Origin: Himantopus leucocephalus
Lineage: Eukaryota > Chordata > Aves > Charadriiformes > Recurvirostridae
NCBI GenBank assembly: GCA_003993805.1
Contig: RSEF01000003.1
Coordinates: forward strand, 42,228,590 to 42,292,589
Reading direction: 5' to 3'
Length of the DNA stretch: 64,000 bases
Shown here: positions 30,832 through 44,000 of the stretch, piece after piece
Position numbering within the stretch: the first letter of the stretch is position 1
Layout: each line of letters opens with the position of its first letter
Program-made: the position numbers and the translations under genes
The notes under the pieces: generated by a model
What the model was told of the DNA's origin: nothing
The model's input: only the letters and a program-made list of their open reading frames with translations
Database searches by the model: none

Positions 30832-33800
30832 CTTTTTTTTTTCTTCTTTTTTCTGTTTATTTCTTTTGGGAGCAAGACTATGTTCTTCTGTGTCTGAAGG
30901 GGCTGATCTTTCATGCCAGAGTACTGTGCTGCCTCGTGTCTACACCTGGAAGTGGGCTTGATGCTGGAGTCCGCGTATCGTTCACTCGTGATCACAGATG
31001 ACTGCATGCTGCTTGAGTTCTTCAACAATGTGTTTTCTGGGGTATTGCATCTATTCCCACAGTCACTGCTCTTTTTTCTCTGCTTCGAACTCTGCCCTGT
31101 CAATCAGCTCTGCAGAGTGCGTAATTCACTGCTATCTCTGTGTCGTCTGTGCACAGCAGGTTAATGTATTTGAGGTTTCATGGAAGTATGTGTTTACAAA
31201 TGCTATATTACATGAGCAAGAACTTATCTGTTCAAGAAAATAGTTTGCATCCCAGAACATGATATGTCCAGAGGAAATAGTCTGACAGGAATACCTTCTC
31301 CTGCTGGTAGTTCTGGGAGGTCTTTATTTCATCACTCACGGGAGGCTTTGGCTTTCACATATTTCTTCTGTTTGTCTGTGATTCCTTTCATCGCTGCTAG
31401 TTACATTAATGATGCCACTGCTTAAGGCATCAGAAGATGGAAGCCGATTGAGCTGGGATTTTTGTGAGCTTGTTTCTCCATTCAAGAACAGAGATGCTAT
31501 GTATTTTCTTCGCGTGCTTTGGCATTAATAACATTTCAGGCATTTTAAGTGCTAATTTGGCTTTGCCATTTGGTGGCGATGCTGTGGTGATGATCCAAGT
31601 GAGTAAATTTGAGAATGGATTGTAAGCACACAGATCTGTGTTCCCACTGCATTCTGCCCGCTAAAGTACTTCATCGCTTTAAACTCACCCACTGACCAGA
31701 AGTGTAAGTAGCAGCCCAAATAGCCAGACTGGGGGTGGGGAGGCACATTCCTGTTCTCCCCATGGATGGTGGGAAAAGCAATGTGTTTCCACTTCTTCTT
31801 TGCTCGTTGCCCTATACATGCCACAACAGACCATCAGGTGTTGGCTAGCCTCTGTCACATTTGACCAAGACGGAGTATTACTGGCTTCCTCTGCACAGAC
31901 TGCAGCTCCAGAGGAGAGCTGGGCAATTCCCAAAGAAAGTATCCATTCCCCACAATCTGGGTATTATGATTTTCTGTACATTCAACGTGTCTCAGTAGAT
32001 CCAGTACTCTTGAAAATGGGGACGTTTCCCCCTGCTTTCTGGCCCTTCCAATAGAAAAAATAGAGGTCACCGCATGATTTCAGCTTGGATTTCTTCCAAA
32101 TCCTTTAAGTGGTGAACTTGGCTTGACTGAGGCTTTCTGTGTCTTCACATTGTTTCTGTCAGATTCATATTCAGCTGCCTATTTTTAGGCTGTGTACAGT
32201 GGCAGCTACAACCATGTCAGCCTTTTTCTTCATTCTGGATACCTAAAACTTAGCGTGAATGTTTCAGAGGCATGTGCTGAAGGTGATATGGGGCTGCCAG
32301 CAGCAATCTAAAATGCTCGACAATAGTTTATGATCAATCTCTGCTCAAGTGGTTTGCTATTCATGGTTACACTGACAAGACCTTCCACTTGTAGGTATTA
32401 TTAAAAGATTTAGCTTTTCTGTTTGGATGTTTCTGTCTGTTCTGCTGTAGATAGTAAAATCAAGCTATAGGTTAGCAAGTGGAACATATCTTTTTCTAAG
32501 TGGTAGCACTCTTCATGAGCAATATGTTATATATCTGCCTCTTTATTAAAGGTGAGATAATTAAGTGTCTGCTCTTTCACACTTGTGATTGTTGCATCCT
32601 GTGATGATAACAATTGTCCATATTGCATCTTTATTCAGGAGCTCTATCAATGACTTGCACGTATGTGAAAACTGTGGAAGAAAAGTTGTCAGATAGGTTG
32701 CAAATCCCAACAGAGTCTGGGTGGAGTCTGTGCCTTTGAGAGTAGGAAGCTGCTGTATTGCTCTAGATTGCTGAGGTCGGTCTCGGCCCTTGGGAGATCA
32801 ACAGATGTCTCATACAGGGTACCGCAAACAAACACAACACCATTATGGTTTTATTCCACTCTAGATCTATTCCCTGACTCTTTCTAACTGACAGATGAAG
32901 ATGGGATCATGATGTATCACAGCTTCTGCCACACGATCTCTGCCTCCATCCCCAGAACATCAGCAGCCATTACACTGATCCCTCAGAGTCCTTTTAATAC
33001 ATCTTGCTGACAGCGCTGATGTTCTCCCACCTCACATCTGATCCCAGTGGTGCTCTCAACCATTTGCATCTGTTCTTTTCCTCGATGTGGTGATGAGGTA
33101 GTTTCTTTCTTTATCCAACTGTTCTTGTCAATACCCCATGTACCATGAACGTGTTTGTTCTCACCAAGCTGGATATTTCCTCGCTTGTGGCCATTCAGTT
33201 GAACACTCTTTTAGTGCTTGTCGAAGTTACTTCCGTCTTCAGAAAGGGGTAGATTGTCTGGCTTTTCAGCATCTATACTGCTTATGTGACTTGTGGTAGC
33301 CCCTGACATTAGCTAAAGATGTCTTCCTTTTCCATACTCTCTACTGCTCCAATTATTTTTTCCTTTTATGCCATAGTCACTCCTGGAGGCACAAATTGTA
33401 AAGATGGAAATAGATGAAGGCAATTTTATGCCTGGAAGACATCCTCCCTTCAAACACTTCTTGATATGCCTCCTAACAGCTTCATTGCAGGGATGCTAGC
33501 AAATATTGCCAGGTCAGCGCATTCAATATTTTTTTTAAAAATTTGTTCTGCTTGCATTGCCTGCATGAATTGTTTGCTTCAAACTTAGAGCCCCTATGTG
33601 GTGATGAATTCACCGGGTGCAGCTGAAAGCAGAGGAATTCCTGTTGCCAGCAACACTGATTTGACTTGCCATTTACTCTGCCTAATGGCATGGGGTTCAT
33701 TGCATTGCTTTAATTCAGCTTTGCGTGGTTATAATTCCTTTCCCTCCTTGGCATAGCTCTAAGGAAGCCTTTGCAACCCAACACATTTAGTAATGTCCTA

Positions 33801-34860
33801 CTGTCTCCCTAGCATTCATTCTCCTGACTAAGTGCTGCTGCTGTCTCTTGGCACATAGCTCGGAGTTTTATTTTTGCCCTTTTGCACCATATTAACGTCA
33901 TCGTTGTGCAAACTTTCCTATCCTGAGCACATTTTTCTCACAGCACCAAAGGTCTTCCCTGATGTTCTCTGCTTCATATTTATGCATTTGCTTTTCATGT
34001 TATTTTATGTTTCTCAGTTCTGTCTTCTGAGCTAATTGTGTCCACCCCACCTATGCTCCGCTTTTGGCTGGGTGCTTTTGCAGCAGGTTTAGACACTCCT
34101 GTAGTTTACTAGCGGTGAGGACAGCTTTTCTTTCAGCAGTCTCATTGCACTTTTTTCCCACTTATGAATCTACCACTAATTACTTCAGGTTTTAAGATTG
34201 CATACTCGTATGAGTCAGCCATTTTCTGCAGAGTTTGGCAGCATACCAATCTATTGTTTCTCCGGTTTCTTGATTACACAACTGTGGAGCAGATACCTTC
34301 TCTATGTGTCATTTTTCTGAGGACTGGAAATGCTTCTGAGACATTTCTAGGATTTTGCATGGGGTTCTTCCAGTCTGCAGTTGGTATACATCCAGATGCT
34401 GTAGAAACACGTGGGAACCATTGCCCAGTACAGCTAGCAGCGTGAATGGGCTTATTTTGGCTTCCTGTTTACCCAGCCCCATGGCAATGGGCTACATTTC
34501 CCATGTGAGTCTAAGGAATGGCCAGCAGAGCTACTGCCGATACTTCCTCTTTCATTTTTTGCAGCTTTTGGACAGGAACCTGGTATGAACCCGTGATGTT
34601 TTCTCTGTACTTCTGTGTTTTGGGAAGTGTGGGGTGGTCTCTTTTTTTCCGGTCTTCATAGCTGCCTGTGACATGTGCCCGCCTAATCTCTTTTGCCACC
34701 CTACCCACTGTCCATACTGGGACTGGATATGAACCTGACACAAAGAACCAGGGAGCCAATGCTGGTTGCTGGTCCCTATCTTCTCCCCTTTTCCTCCTCC
34801 TCTGGAGTGGTACAGCCGTAGGGAGCTGCCCTGCTTTCAAGCAGCGCTGCCTCCTCTTCT
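30832..34860 (-). other. Possible decayed minus-strand insertion or transcript ending in an A-rich tail
   Basis: On the minus strand an AATAAA (30861-30856) is followed within three bases by an A-rich run (30853-30832), resembling the tail of a processed retrocopy or a transcript end. Upstream the minus strand has scattered short open frames (e.g. 34840-34511 and 31103-30810). The stop density is close to random and no parent protein is recognised. Low-confidence reading. Confidence 0.25.
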
Positions 34861-35180
34861 GGGGCTCACATAGCCCACCCCAAAAGGAAATTGCCAGTTC
34901 TTCCTTTGTGGTGCTAGGGCAGGCTCTAAACCGTCAACCAGGGAAGGACGGCTGTAATGGAGGCTGTGGATTTTGTACAGGAGTGAAAGCGAGAGACAGC
35001 TGTGCAGCCTGAAAGATGATCAGAAGATAAAATGGCAAAGGCTGAATTTCTAAAGACATTCTAATGCCAATTAGAAGTCTGAAATCTTCCTGGCTTGCCC
35101 TGCCCCAGAAATTCAGATCAAATCATGCAGTGAGTTGTTCCCACAAAAGGAACTGGAAATTCAATAGGTCAGTTTGTCAG

Positions 35181-35245
35181 CTAGAATAAGTCCACTGACT
35201 CCAGGGGAACTACTCCACTCTCTGTCATCAGAGAACCTGGCCCCA
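35181..35245 (+). repeat. Ancient interspersed repeat fragment, copy 1
   Basis: Contains CCACTGACTCCAGGGGAACT and ends GAACCTGGCCCCATGACC, which matches the end of the fragment at 36406-36505 at 16 of 18 bases. The arrangement (CATTGACTTCAATGG-like core, GAATCTGGCCC-like end) is one I associate with old sauropsid LINE-derived repeats. Family name uncertain. Confidence 0.55.
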
Positions 35246-35506
35246 TGACCATGAGCTGCAGATTTTCCACATGGCTGTTTCCTTGGGACTTGCATCATTG
35301 CCCTGCACAAGGAGAGTCCAAGGTCCCAGTGTAGGAGGATTTTTAAGGAAGCAAAGTAAGACACCCCAAAAAAGCTCAAGTACATGTTGTGCCTCCGTAA
35401 TACCACCTGGTTTAGTAGACTCATGGAGCAGTATCCTCGCACATCCTCAGATGCCGTGTGATTGGTGCCAGACCTCAGTGCTGAGTCCTTCAGTTCACAC
35501 CAGAAA

Positions 35507-35517
35507 GGGGGGGGGGG
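35507..35517. repeat. G11 homopolymer
   Basis: Eleven consecutive G. Length may be inexact. Confidence 0.85.
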
Positions 35518-36405
35518 AAGTAAAGGACTCACAGAGCAGCTGTGCTATGGCTTTGCTTCTAGCCAGTCCCACCCCAGCTACAATGCAACACTTGCAGGGT
35601 CAGGGTACAGATAAAGAATGCCTTAAAAGCATTGGTTTCCCTTACTCTTGTCTCCTGACCTGATGTTCATTAATATAGAAAGGAATATCTTGTATCTCAG
35701 TCTTACAGTAAGAACCCAAATCTTAAAATGAAATGTAGGATTTCTAAGATGAGCAGTGCCAATGGAAATGAGTTTTAGAAATTCTGCCTGAAATTCCCAA
35801 AGCCTGACATTCGCCCCTAGGCAGAGAGCCTGCAGACAGTTCTATGCATCAATTAATAGGTGTTAAGTCACCCATTCAGCCTCACGTGGGCTGCTCCGTC
35901 AGTGAGATTCAGCTAAAAATCACAGTTAGGAAGAAGAATTTCAGTGCTGCTATGAAGAAGAATGATCATTACCTAACACACCTCTCCTTGCAAAGGCCTG
36001 AATTCAATGATTTACTAGTTCTTTACCATTACTGATGACTGTGATCTTATACGCTGTATATCATATTAATAAAATAAGAGCTTTGGTGTGATCCCTTCCT
36101 GTCCCCTGCTGTTACCCTGAACCTTTTATGTGAGGACTGAAAATCTAAACTGTTTGTTTTAAAATTGTCAGGACAGTGGGGGGAAAAACTCTTAAAAATG
36201 AGCTACTAATTATTAATGTGGATGCTTTTCACATCCATCTCCTACTAACTATCTCAATGGAATGATTCACTTGAACATCGCACAGTGAGAAGATCCATTT
36301 GTCATACTTCTTTAATTTTTTATCCATTTGTAAAGCATCCCAAAACCTAGCCAGCAATAAAACAGAAAAGAAATTGCCCAAGGCATCCTCTTAAAGAAGC
36401 AGTAA

Positions 36406-36505
36406 GGGCTGGGTTCTGTTCTGCCACAGATTAGTCTAAATCGGTAGTTATTCCATGATGTCAGTGAAACTGAGCTGCTGAAACGCAGAGGCGAATCTGG
36501 CCCCA
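36406..36505 (+). repeat. Ancient interspersed repeat fragment, copy 2
   Basis: Begins near GGGCTGGGTTCTGTTCTGCC and ends GAATCTGGCCCCATGATC, in the same orientation and family as 35181-35245. Heavily diverged, so probably inserted long before bird radiation. Confidence 0.6.
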
Positions 36506-38320
36506 TGATCTAATTCCGTGATGAAATTGCTAGTGTAAATAATGACTGTTGCTGTTCAGCTCTCACCCCCCACTCCCCAAAGTGCTTTAATGAATAATGA
36601 ATTTTATGAATAAGCTTTAATGAATGACTGAATACATTTTAACGGCCAGACTAATAAGATCATAAGTTAGAACACTTTCCTTCACACTTTCCTCTCCTCC
36701 GATAGCCCCGCTGCCTTTCTTTGCTTCCTTGAACCGGAGAAGTGGCCCTTTAAACCACCTGTCAATCACACGTACAAGTACCACATCCTGGCAGGGATAA
36801 TCAAACTGCAAAAGTGGCCAGTTTATAATTCCAGGAAAGACATTCCATATTTGTTTTAAACATCTAACTTACGTTCCAAAATGCAAGTGCTGAAACAGAA
36901 CAAACCTTTAAGCATTTATTCCTTCCTTCCCCCTCCCCCCACCCCGAGATTAAAATCCATTCATTTCAATCAAGTTATTCAGAGGAAGGCTGTAAAATGA
37001 ATGACATAATTAGCCACTTAATATAGTGCATATGGAATTTTAATTCCAGCTGAAAATCAGAGAGGCTTTTCTAAAGCTGTTCACTAGCAAAAAAGTAGGG
37101 GTATTTGAAGACAGCCAACGCTTTTCAGTTTAGTGCTACTTTTTTGTTTGGGTTCCCTAGTACTCTAAGCATTCCCGAATAAACCTTCTTGACTTCCATG
37201 AGAAGGGGGCAAATATACTATTACAGATGGAAGAAATCAAAAAGGCAGTGAGACTAAGGACCCAGTTTTGCTAGGTTACAATGCAATCACAAAGAACAAA
37301 GTAACTGCTCTTCTTACTGAATACTATGGGAACCAGTTTTGGGACAATTTTCTGAAATGTCTTCCAAGTGGCTCGAGCACAACATTCAAAAATGGAGGCA
37401 CCTCCAATCAGTCTGTACTTCTGAAAATACTTAGTCACGCACCCAAAGTCATATCAATAACATGTATCTGATCCAGCAGCAGTTTTAACCAAACGCCTTC
37501 TGACCAAAGCAATGGGATTTTATGGGTGCAGCTTAAAAATTAATCAAAATAAACAAATAAAACACCCCTTACAGGAGAGCTAGAAGGCAACTGGGCAGTT
37601 TGCTATCTGATGAACTTGACTATCTCTGAAACCAGTCCATCCTGTTCAATCCTGCTGGCCGCTCATTTGTGTCCTGCTTGTATTGACATATTCTTCAGGC
37701 TTTTAACCATGTTACTGAGTCAGGTAGCACTAAAAGATGACCCATTAGCCAGTTAGATTAAACAAGAGACACTAAACAGCAGATAATAGCCAAAGGGTAG
37801 GGAATGGGAACAAGTCAACATTACTCAAGGGGTTAGAAAGGTGTTCCAAAATGTAATCTCAGTGTTCATTTCGTTGAGTAAATATACAGTCAACCCCCAT
37901 TTGCACAAGCCTTGATCACATGAAGTAATCATTTCTGGGGAAAAAAGCCACATTCTACCAGTGTGGATTTTGTGTAACGAAATACTCTCCCCACACACTC
38001 TTCCCAGGCTTTGGGAGCGATTTCATGTACCTGCATTACTTTCACTGTCTGCTGATTGCTCTCAGGTCTCATATCACAGGGAATGCAGCAGGAAGTGCTG
38101 CATCTGAAAAAAAGGCCCAAGAAAATGCTTTAGACAGAGGGAAAGGTTAAAAAAGCCTGTGTTTCAAGTGTTGAAATCCCCTGGCATTGATCTACACCCC
38201 AGATTACCTCAATTGTACTCTCTTTTTTTTGTGTGTTCTTTTTGTGAAAACCAAAACAACCGTATTAAAGATATACTTATCAGTATAAATCTATATTAAT
38301 TCTGCTCTTTTGGTTGGTGG

Positions 38321-38343
38321 TTTTTTTGTTTTTTTTTTTTTTT
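38321..38343. repeat. T7-G-T15 tract
   Basis: An almost pure T run of 23 bases with one G. It could be a reversed A-tail of an old retroelement, but no element body is recognised beside it. Confidence 0.8.
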
Positions 38344-40122
38344 GCAAGGATTGAACTGAACTTTGTAAACTTGATTCACTCTTTTTACTTCAGGTTGCAT
38401 GTAGGAGTTTTTTTCTTATTTAGTTCTGAGAGAGGGGGTGAGGAGGAACTTCCTGATCCAGGCTAATGGAAAACTTTGAGGGTTCCCTCATACCACATCA
38501 TGTCAGTCCCATGAACTTTACTAGTTGTGTGACTCCAGTCACTGCAACATTATTCTCAGCCTAATCTGGCATACCTCATTAATGAGGGAAAAAATAAAAG
38601 TCAACCCGTTCAACAAAGCCGCAGAAGGTCTTTGTGGAGATCTGCATCATCTAAACTCTACAAGGTCATGGGGCCGTTTTCCTTAAGAATTGTCCAAGTT
38701 GAATAGAAGGAGTGCAAAGTCCTGTATTACAACTAGCACACACAAGATGGAAGATGTGCACCAAAAGTTTGGCTTTTTCTTCCATGTCCCATAGGCAGTA
38801 GGAATCAACAGGGTTGTTGGCTCTCTGGGGGAGAGGTACAGGCCTTGCAACACCACTGGAAGCCCCTTCCCAGGACACTAGTGCAGGAGCTTAGGCCAGC
38901 AGTTGAGTCACATGCCAATCTTTCACTTTGATTGCTACACAGGATTGATTGGGAAAGAGAAGGGGACAGTCCAGTTTTTCCAGTATTCCAGCTCTCGGCC
39001 TCTTGGGGACTGGGTGCTGAGGCAAGAGCCATTGCTCTCATCCTTTGTGTAACCAGGCTGCTGGCCTCCTGCCCCGACACCCTGTTAACCTCTGGAGCCC
39101 CACAGCCTCTCACCTTGCAGCTCTCCAGTATGGTCCTCAGGTTCAGCATCAGACCTCAAAATGAAATGCAAACTTTTTATTTTTAGATGTTTATAAAGGT
39201 CCCATCACAACAACCCTGGCCTCATATAATAAGCAATAAAATACACCAGTGAAGGCCTGGAGACAATTAACTTGTCTCACTGCAGAGTTAAATTGTACAA
39301 GACCTCCAAAATCATCCTTTCCATCCTGAGCCAGCCTAGAGCCTGGCATCGCGCTCTGACAGTCAGCATATTTGGAAGCAAATGAGGGACCCGCCACCGA
39401 TGCCTGGCAGTCTTGGAAGTGTTATATTACAAAGACCTATAAAAATGCATCTCAGATTGTCTTTGCTTCTATGCACCACTTTTTTTTCCCTTTAATTATT
39501 TGATGGTTTTAACTGCAGGAAACACCCCCCTGCCCTTGGAACAAGAGCAACTGTGTCACAGAGATCATGGTCGCTTGAAAGTTCATGCAGTTACAACATT
39601 AATGTCCCACTTCTATCACAAACTGTGTCACTGCACATTCTGGTCTGGTCGTGTCTGCTTTCTGCATGCCCTTTCCTGCTTAGGGATCACCTTGAGAGGA
39701 TGTTGCCCTCCATCCAGCGGCTGGTAAGCAGCCATGGTGGCACCTGTCCAACGGAGGAAACTGATGAGCCATCATGTTTCCCCATCCACCACCAGCAGGG
39801 CCCTGGCTTGATTGCCCTCTTGAAAATGCTGTGTCCAGATGGAAATTCCCACTTGGAGAAGACTCTCCAAAATGCACGTATCCATAGGACATTACTGGGC
39901 AAAAACAAGAAGAGGAGTCTGTTTATATCTCTAAAGCCTGCCTCCACACTAATTTGACTTCAGGCCTCGTTATTCCTGTTGTGCTCACTGCAATAGCTTA
40001 CCACCGTCAACAGGACGATTCATCAGGGCGGCCAAGCACTGACTGACTCAGCACGGTCGGAGCTTAAGAACTCCACAAGGATGGATGGACAGAAGTCATC
40101 ATGGAGGAGAGCATCACCAGCG

Positions 40123-40142
40123 TGCAGCCAGAAATGGCTGCA
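40123..40142. other. 8-bp hairpin with GAAA tetraloop
   Basis: TGCAGCCA and TGGCTGCA pair exactly around GAAA, a GNRA-type loop if transcribed rightward. Short inverted repeats of this size also occur by chance. Confidence 0.5.
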
Positions 40143-41000
40143 GGGGGAAGCTCTTCTACAAAACACAGTACAGCATCAGGCAAATTTAAACTCCTTTTCC
40201 CAGCTACAACCTCTCCATCATTCTGGGCACAGACTGGAGGCTGTTTCAGCCTGACTGGTGTTTAATATTCCCTGGCCCACTCTGTGAGATGCAAGAGGCA
40301 TGCACCATGGCAACACCAAGCTTCAACATGCTGCTTTCTCACAGTATTGAATCTTGAACTACCGATCATGCTTGCCACCTTTGCACCACACTTCCTGGGT
40401 GGGTTAGACCCACAGACCTTCTCTGCTCCCCTCCGCATTACAGACCCACAGAAATCTCCTCATCTCCCTGATCAAGAAGTCAACAAATAAAAAAACTTTT
40501 GGCATGTCCTCCCCAGTACACGTGCTTCTCCTAATGGCAGGTGTAGAGAAAAGCTGTAGAAAAGGTGTATGAGTTACTCTCTGCACACTGCCTCACTGGG
40601 AGGATGTTATTTCTGCATATTTTCCTGAGTTGCCATTTCAAACATGATGCTTTGAGTGGGATTTGTCTCACCCTGCTTTAGAGATCTACATTTGAGCCAG
40701 TCACCTTTCATATTCAATGAAGAGAAATAGGCATGTCTGGCGTGTGAATCATCTGATTTACTTTATACGTCTCCTTTAGACTAAGATGAATCACACCCGA
40801 GAAGTGCTTATTTTTCTCCATTGACTACAAAGGGAATCAAGATGAATACTCAGATACAGACATCTACATTTGGTCAGATGACTCCTACCCTGCACCTTCT
40901 GGGAAACAGCTTCAGGTAACATCCTCCACACAGGCAATCACTACCCTGCCTCTGTCTGTCACTCACCCGTGCCATAGCGTAAAATCAGGACAGTTGTTCA

Positions 41001-44000
41001 CTCATGCTCCCACTCTAAAATCTACTACACACCCAAAGCCAGCACAGAGATCTGAACACCAGTCTTTGCTAGAAAAATCTACAGAAACTAGTGGGGGAAA
41101 TGATTGGGAAGTGTATTACTATACTGAAGGAAACCCCAGAATGGAAGGGTAGAATTGGAATAACAGGCATGGAAGGAATTATCATTATTGACATAGAAGA
41201 CGGGGTCTCAATAAAACCACACAGTTCAGGGTGGGGGCTCAGAGGCATCCTCATTTCCATTGGCAGCTGTAACACCAGGGACCACAAAAAAAGAAGAGTT
41301 ATCAACTATCAGCAGCTTTTGAATTTTTCATGAAACCCAAGAAAAAAGGAAAAGGAAATATCCATTCAGAGAACTCTGGCATTCATCCCCAGAGGGCAGG
41401 CATTGGTAAGGCTGATTCCTAGTGCATTCCCAGCGCCAGAGACCTGATGTGCACAGAGTGCAGGGAAGTGGCAGTGGCAGATTGCTTGTTGGCACATTGC
41501 TCTGCTACAGCCTTCCACTGACACCAGGACAGCCACGTCAACCAGCGATCAATGGCCCGTCTCCCTACAGCAGGTACCCATTTTAGCCTGTAGCCATCAG
41601 CAGCCTGTGAATTCTGCTGAAGTCTAGCCCTGGTTTGGTTATATCTGCCCTACATTTGTACGGTATTCTTATTTACCTGCTTTATTCATATCATCAGCCA
41701 TCTGCTGCTTATATTTATTGCGGGCAAGCTGGTTGAAAGATTTCATTGAGGACCAGCTCATCTGAGGAATGTGACACCCAGCACATGCTGTGTTGTTTCA
41801 GTGAAATCACTTAGAAACATTACCTTGCTTGGGATACATTCATTACCTTCAACGCTGTTTCCTTGGCCCATCAGGGCATTTTCGTAGATATCCTTTGTGG
41901 ATGTCCTTAAGGTTCAGAAATCTCCCTACCTCCTGTTCCCATCCGTGCCCTCAAGAGCACTCACTTGCCGTCAGAGGTGTCCAAAAATACAGCATACGCT
42001 TCTCACATGAGGCACGTACTAGCCAGAAATAACTAGTGTTTCCATTCGGCAGGGCTATCTACCCTTTGGTCTTCCAAGCATTCACTATAGCCACATTCTG
42101 CAGCTACGCAATGAAACATTCATTTGCTCCTTTTCCTGGCCTGAGTCTTGAGCAAGAGATTTCCTAAGTCAGGGCACAGGAGGACAAGCTGGGTTTCTGC
42201 AACTGACAGACGGAGTCATAGCACTGTTGATATCCATTAGCACAGACCTATAAAACATCCAGGACAAGCATGAGTTTGGGTTAAAACCAAACAAAAAAGA
42301 TTTTTATAAGGTTGATGAAGTATTAAAAGATTGTTTGATTTTTACAAAGACAATTCAAAACATCTGGAATCTCAAATAAGTCTCTGTATGAACTGTTTTA
42401 ACCCAAGTTCCCTGATATTCATGGAATTTCCCCTGCACTTCACTCTGAGCAGAGCTGAGGGGCTGAGGTGAACCAGGCTTCTTTCCTGCATTAAGAAAAA
42501 CAGCTGGACACAGAACTTCTGCTTTGCATGGACAAACACAGTTAGCTGATGAGCCATTTTTAATGGGAACCTTTGGCTGAGCGGCCATCCCCCAAAACAG
42601 GCCTGAGTTTCTAAATCCTCTGGCATCACAAAAGGACACATGATACCCTTCTTCATAGGCCTGGCGTAGCTCTCCTTTGCTACCATAGCGCCTGTCACCC
42701 TCTCCCTGCAACTTATGAGTTGACTCACCTGTAGATGACTCATTTCAAACTATACTCTGAAAACAAAAGGCAATATGCTCACTGCTGGGTCACTAGATAC
42801 GCTAGTTACTGCCAGTGCTATCTCTTTCTCACGAGAGAGTGAGACAGGTGAAGCTGAGGCAACGCTGTCCTTCAGATTGCAACCTGAGGACCTGTGCTAA
42901 CCATCAGAAAGACACACCTTCCTAACTCAGTATTTCCTTGGGCTGCTGCTGACTTTCGCTGCTTACAGCTGCAGGAAGTTGCACCATATGACACCTGCCC
43001 AGAATATTGAGCATTTGGCTTAAAAAGCACAAAGTCATGGGGAAACAATGACTAACAGTAAGTCACCATGGAATCTGCAATCCTGCAGACAGCCTAGCAT
43101 ATTGATATGGATGTATGTTAGCTTGCCAGACTTGCATCCAGGGCTAATTTGATGGAGTGTTGCTGCAGCACAAATAGAGGCAGGGATATTGCCTAGTCCT
43201 CCAGTGACCAGTTTCAGTGAGTTGTTTCAGAACATCCTGGATCAAAACTATTTCACTTAAGCTGGCGTGCTTAGATCAGGTGAAGGAACATGATGTGACA
43301 AATCTCTGCCAGCCTCTGAGGATCGCTTGCTTCAGACAGTCAGATTTAAAAGCTGGTCAGCATAGTCCCTGAAGCCTTTCATTCTGGCATCACGCATGGA
43401 AAGAGGACATAAAAAGTGCTTCTTATATGGGGCTTTGTAGATTGCTGTCAGTGTTGTGAGGGTACTCCTACGTCCGCCGAGGTCAGTGGCAAGGTTCCCG
43501 CTACCTTCTCTGAGCACACAGGCAGGGAGTGTTGAACTGCACCCAGAGAAGGGTAGGAAGCATGCTTGGAAAGCTGATAGGATGTGCAGAGCTCAAGGGC
43601 AAGCTGGCACCCACCTCCTACAGCTGCAGCTACTCGGTGACTGTAAGCAGTACTCTTGTGCGACAGAAGTTTCAGGGATTCAGATATCACTGTGGTTTTC
43701 AAAGCATCGCTCTCAGCGGTACAAAAGACCTCAACTTGCAGCTTTCTGGGACTAGGAGACAGTTCATTCACAGCACCATAAAAATTCAAACCTATTCAAG
43801 AGCTGACCTTCATTCGACTATCTATTTGAATAATGACATGAGCAGTCAGGATAGAGCAATTGTATTTTCAAGGCTCTGTTTCTGAAGGTTTTGCCATGTA
43901 TTTAACTTTACCTCAGAAAACGCCCTTTGCAGCAGACAAGAGTCGTGTGTTATATATAGAAGTGCATGATAGCAATAGACAGAGAGGAGCCACAGGGCTG

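Larger units (their letters stand above)
34861..41000. other. Intergenic DNA with ancient repeat fragments
   Basis: No gene recognised. Holds the repeat pair at 35181-35245 and 36406-36505, a G11 run (35507-35517), a T-rich run (38321-38343), and a short tetraloop hairpin at 40123-40142. The segment 36600-37080 has an AT-rich, homeodomain-site-rich composition typical of conserved noncoding DNA, but conservation cannot be tested here. Confidence 0.6.
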
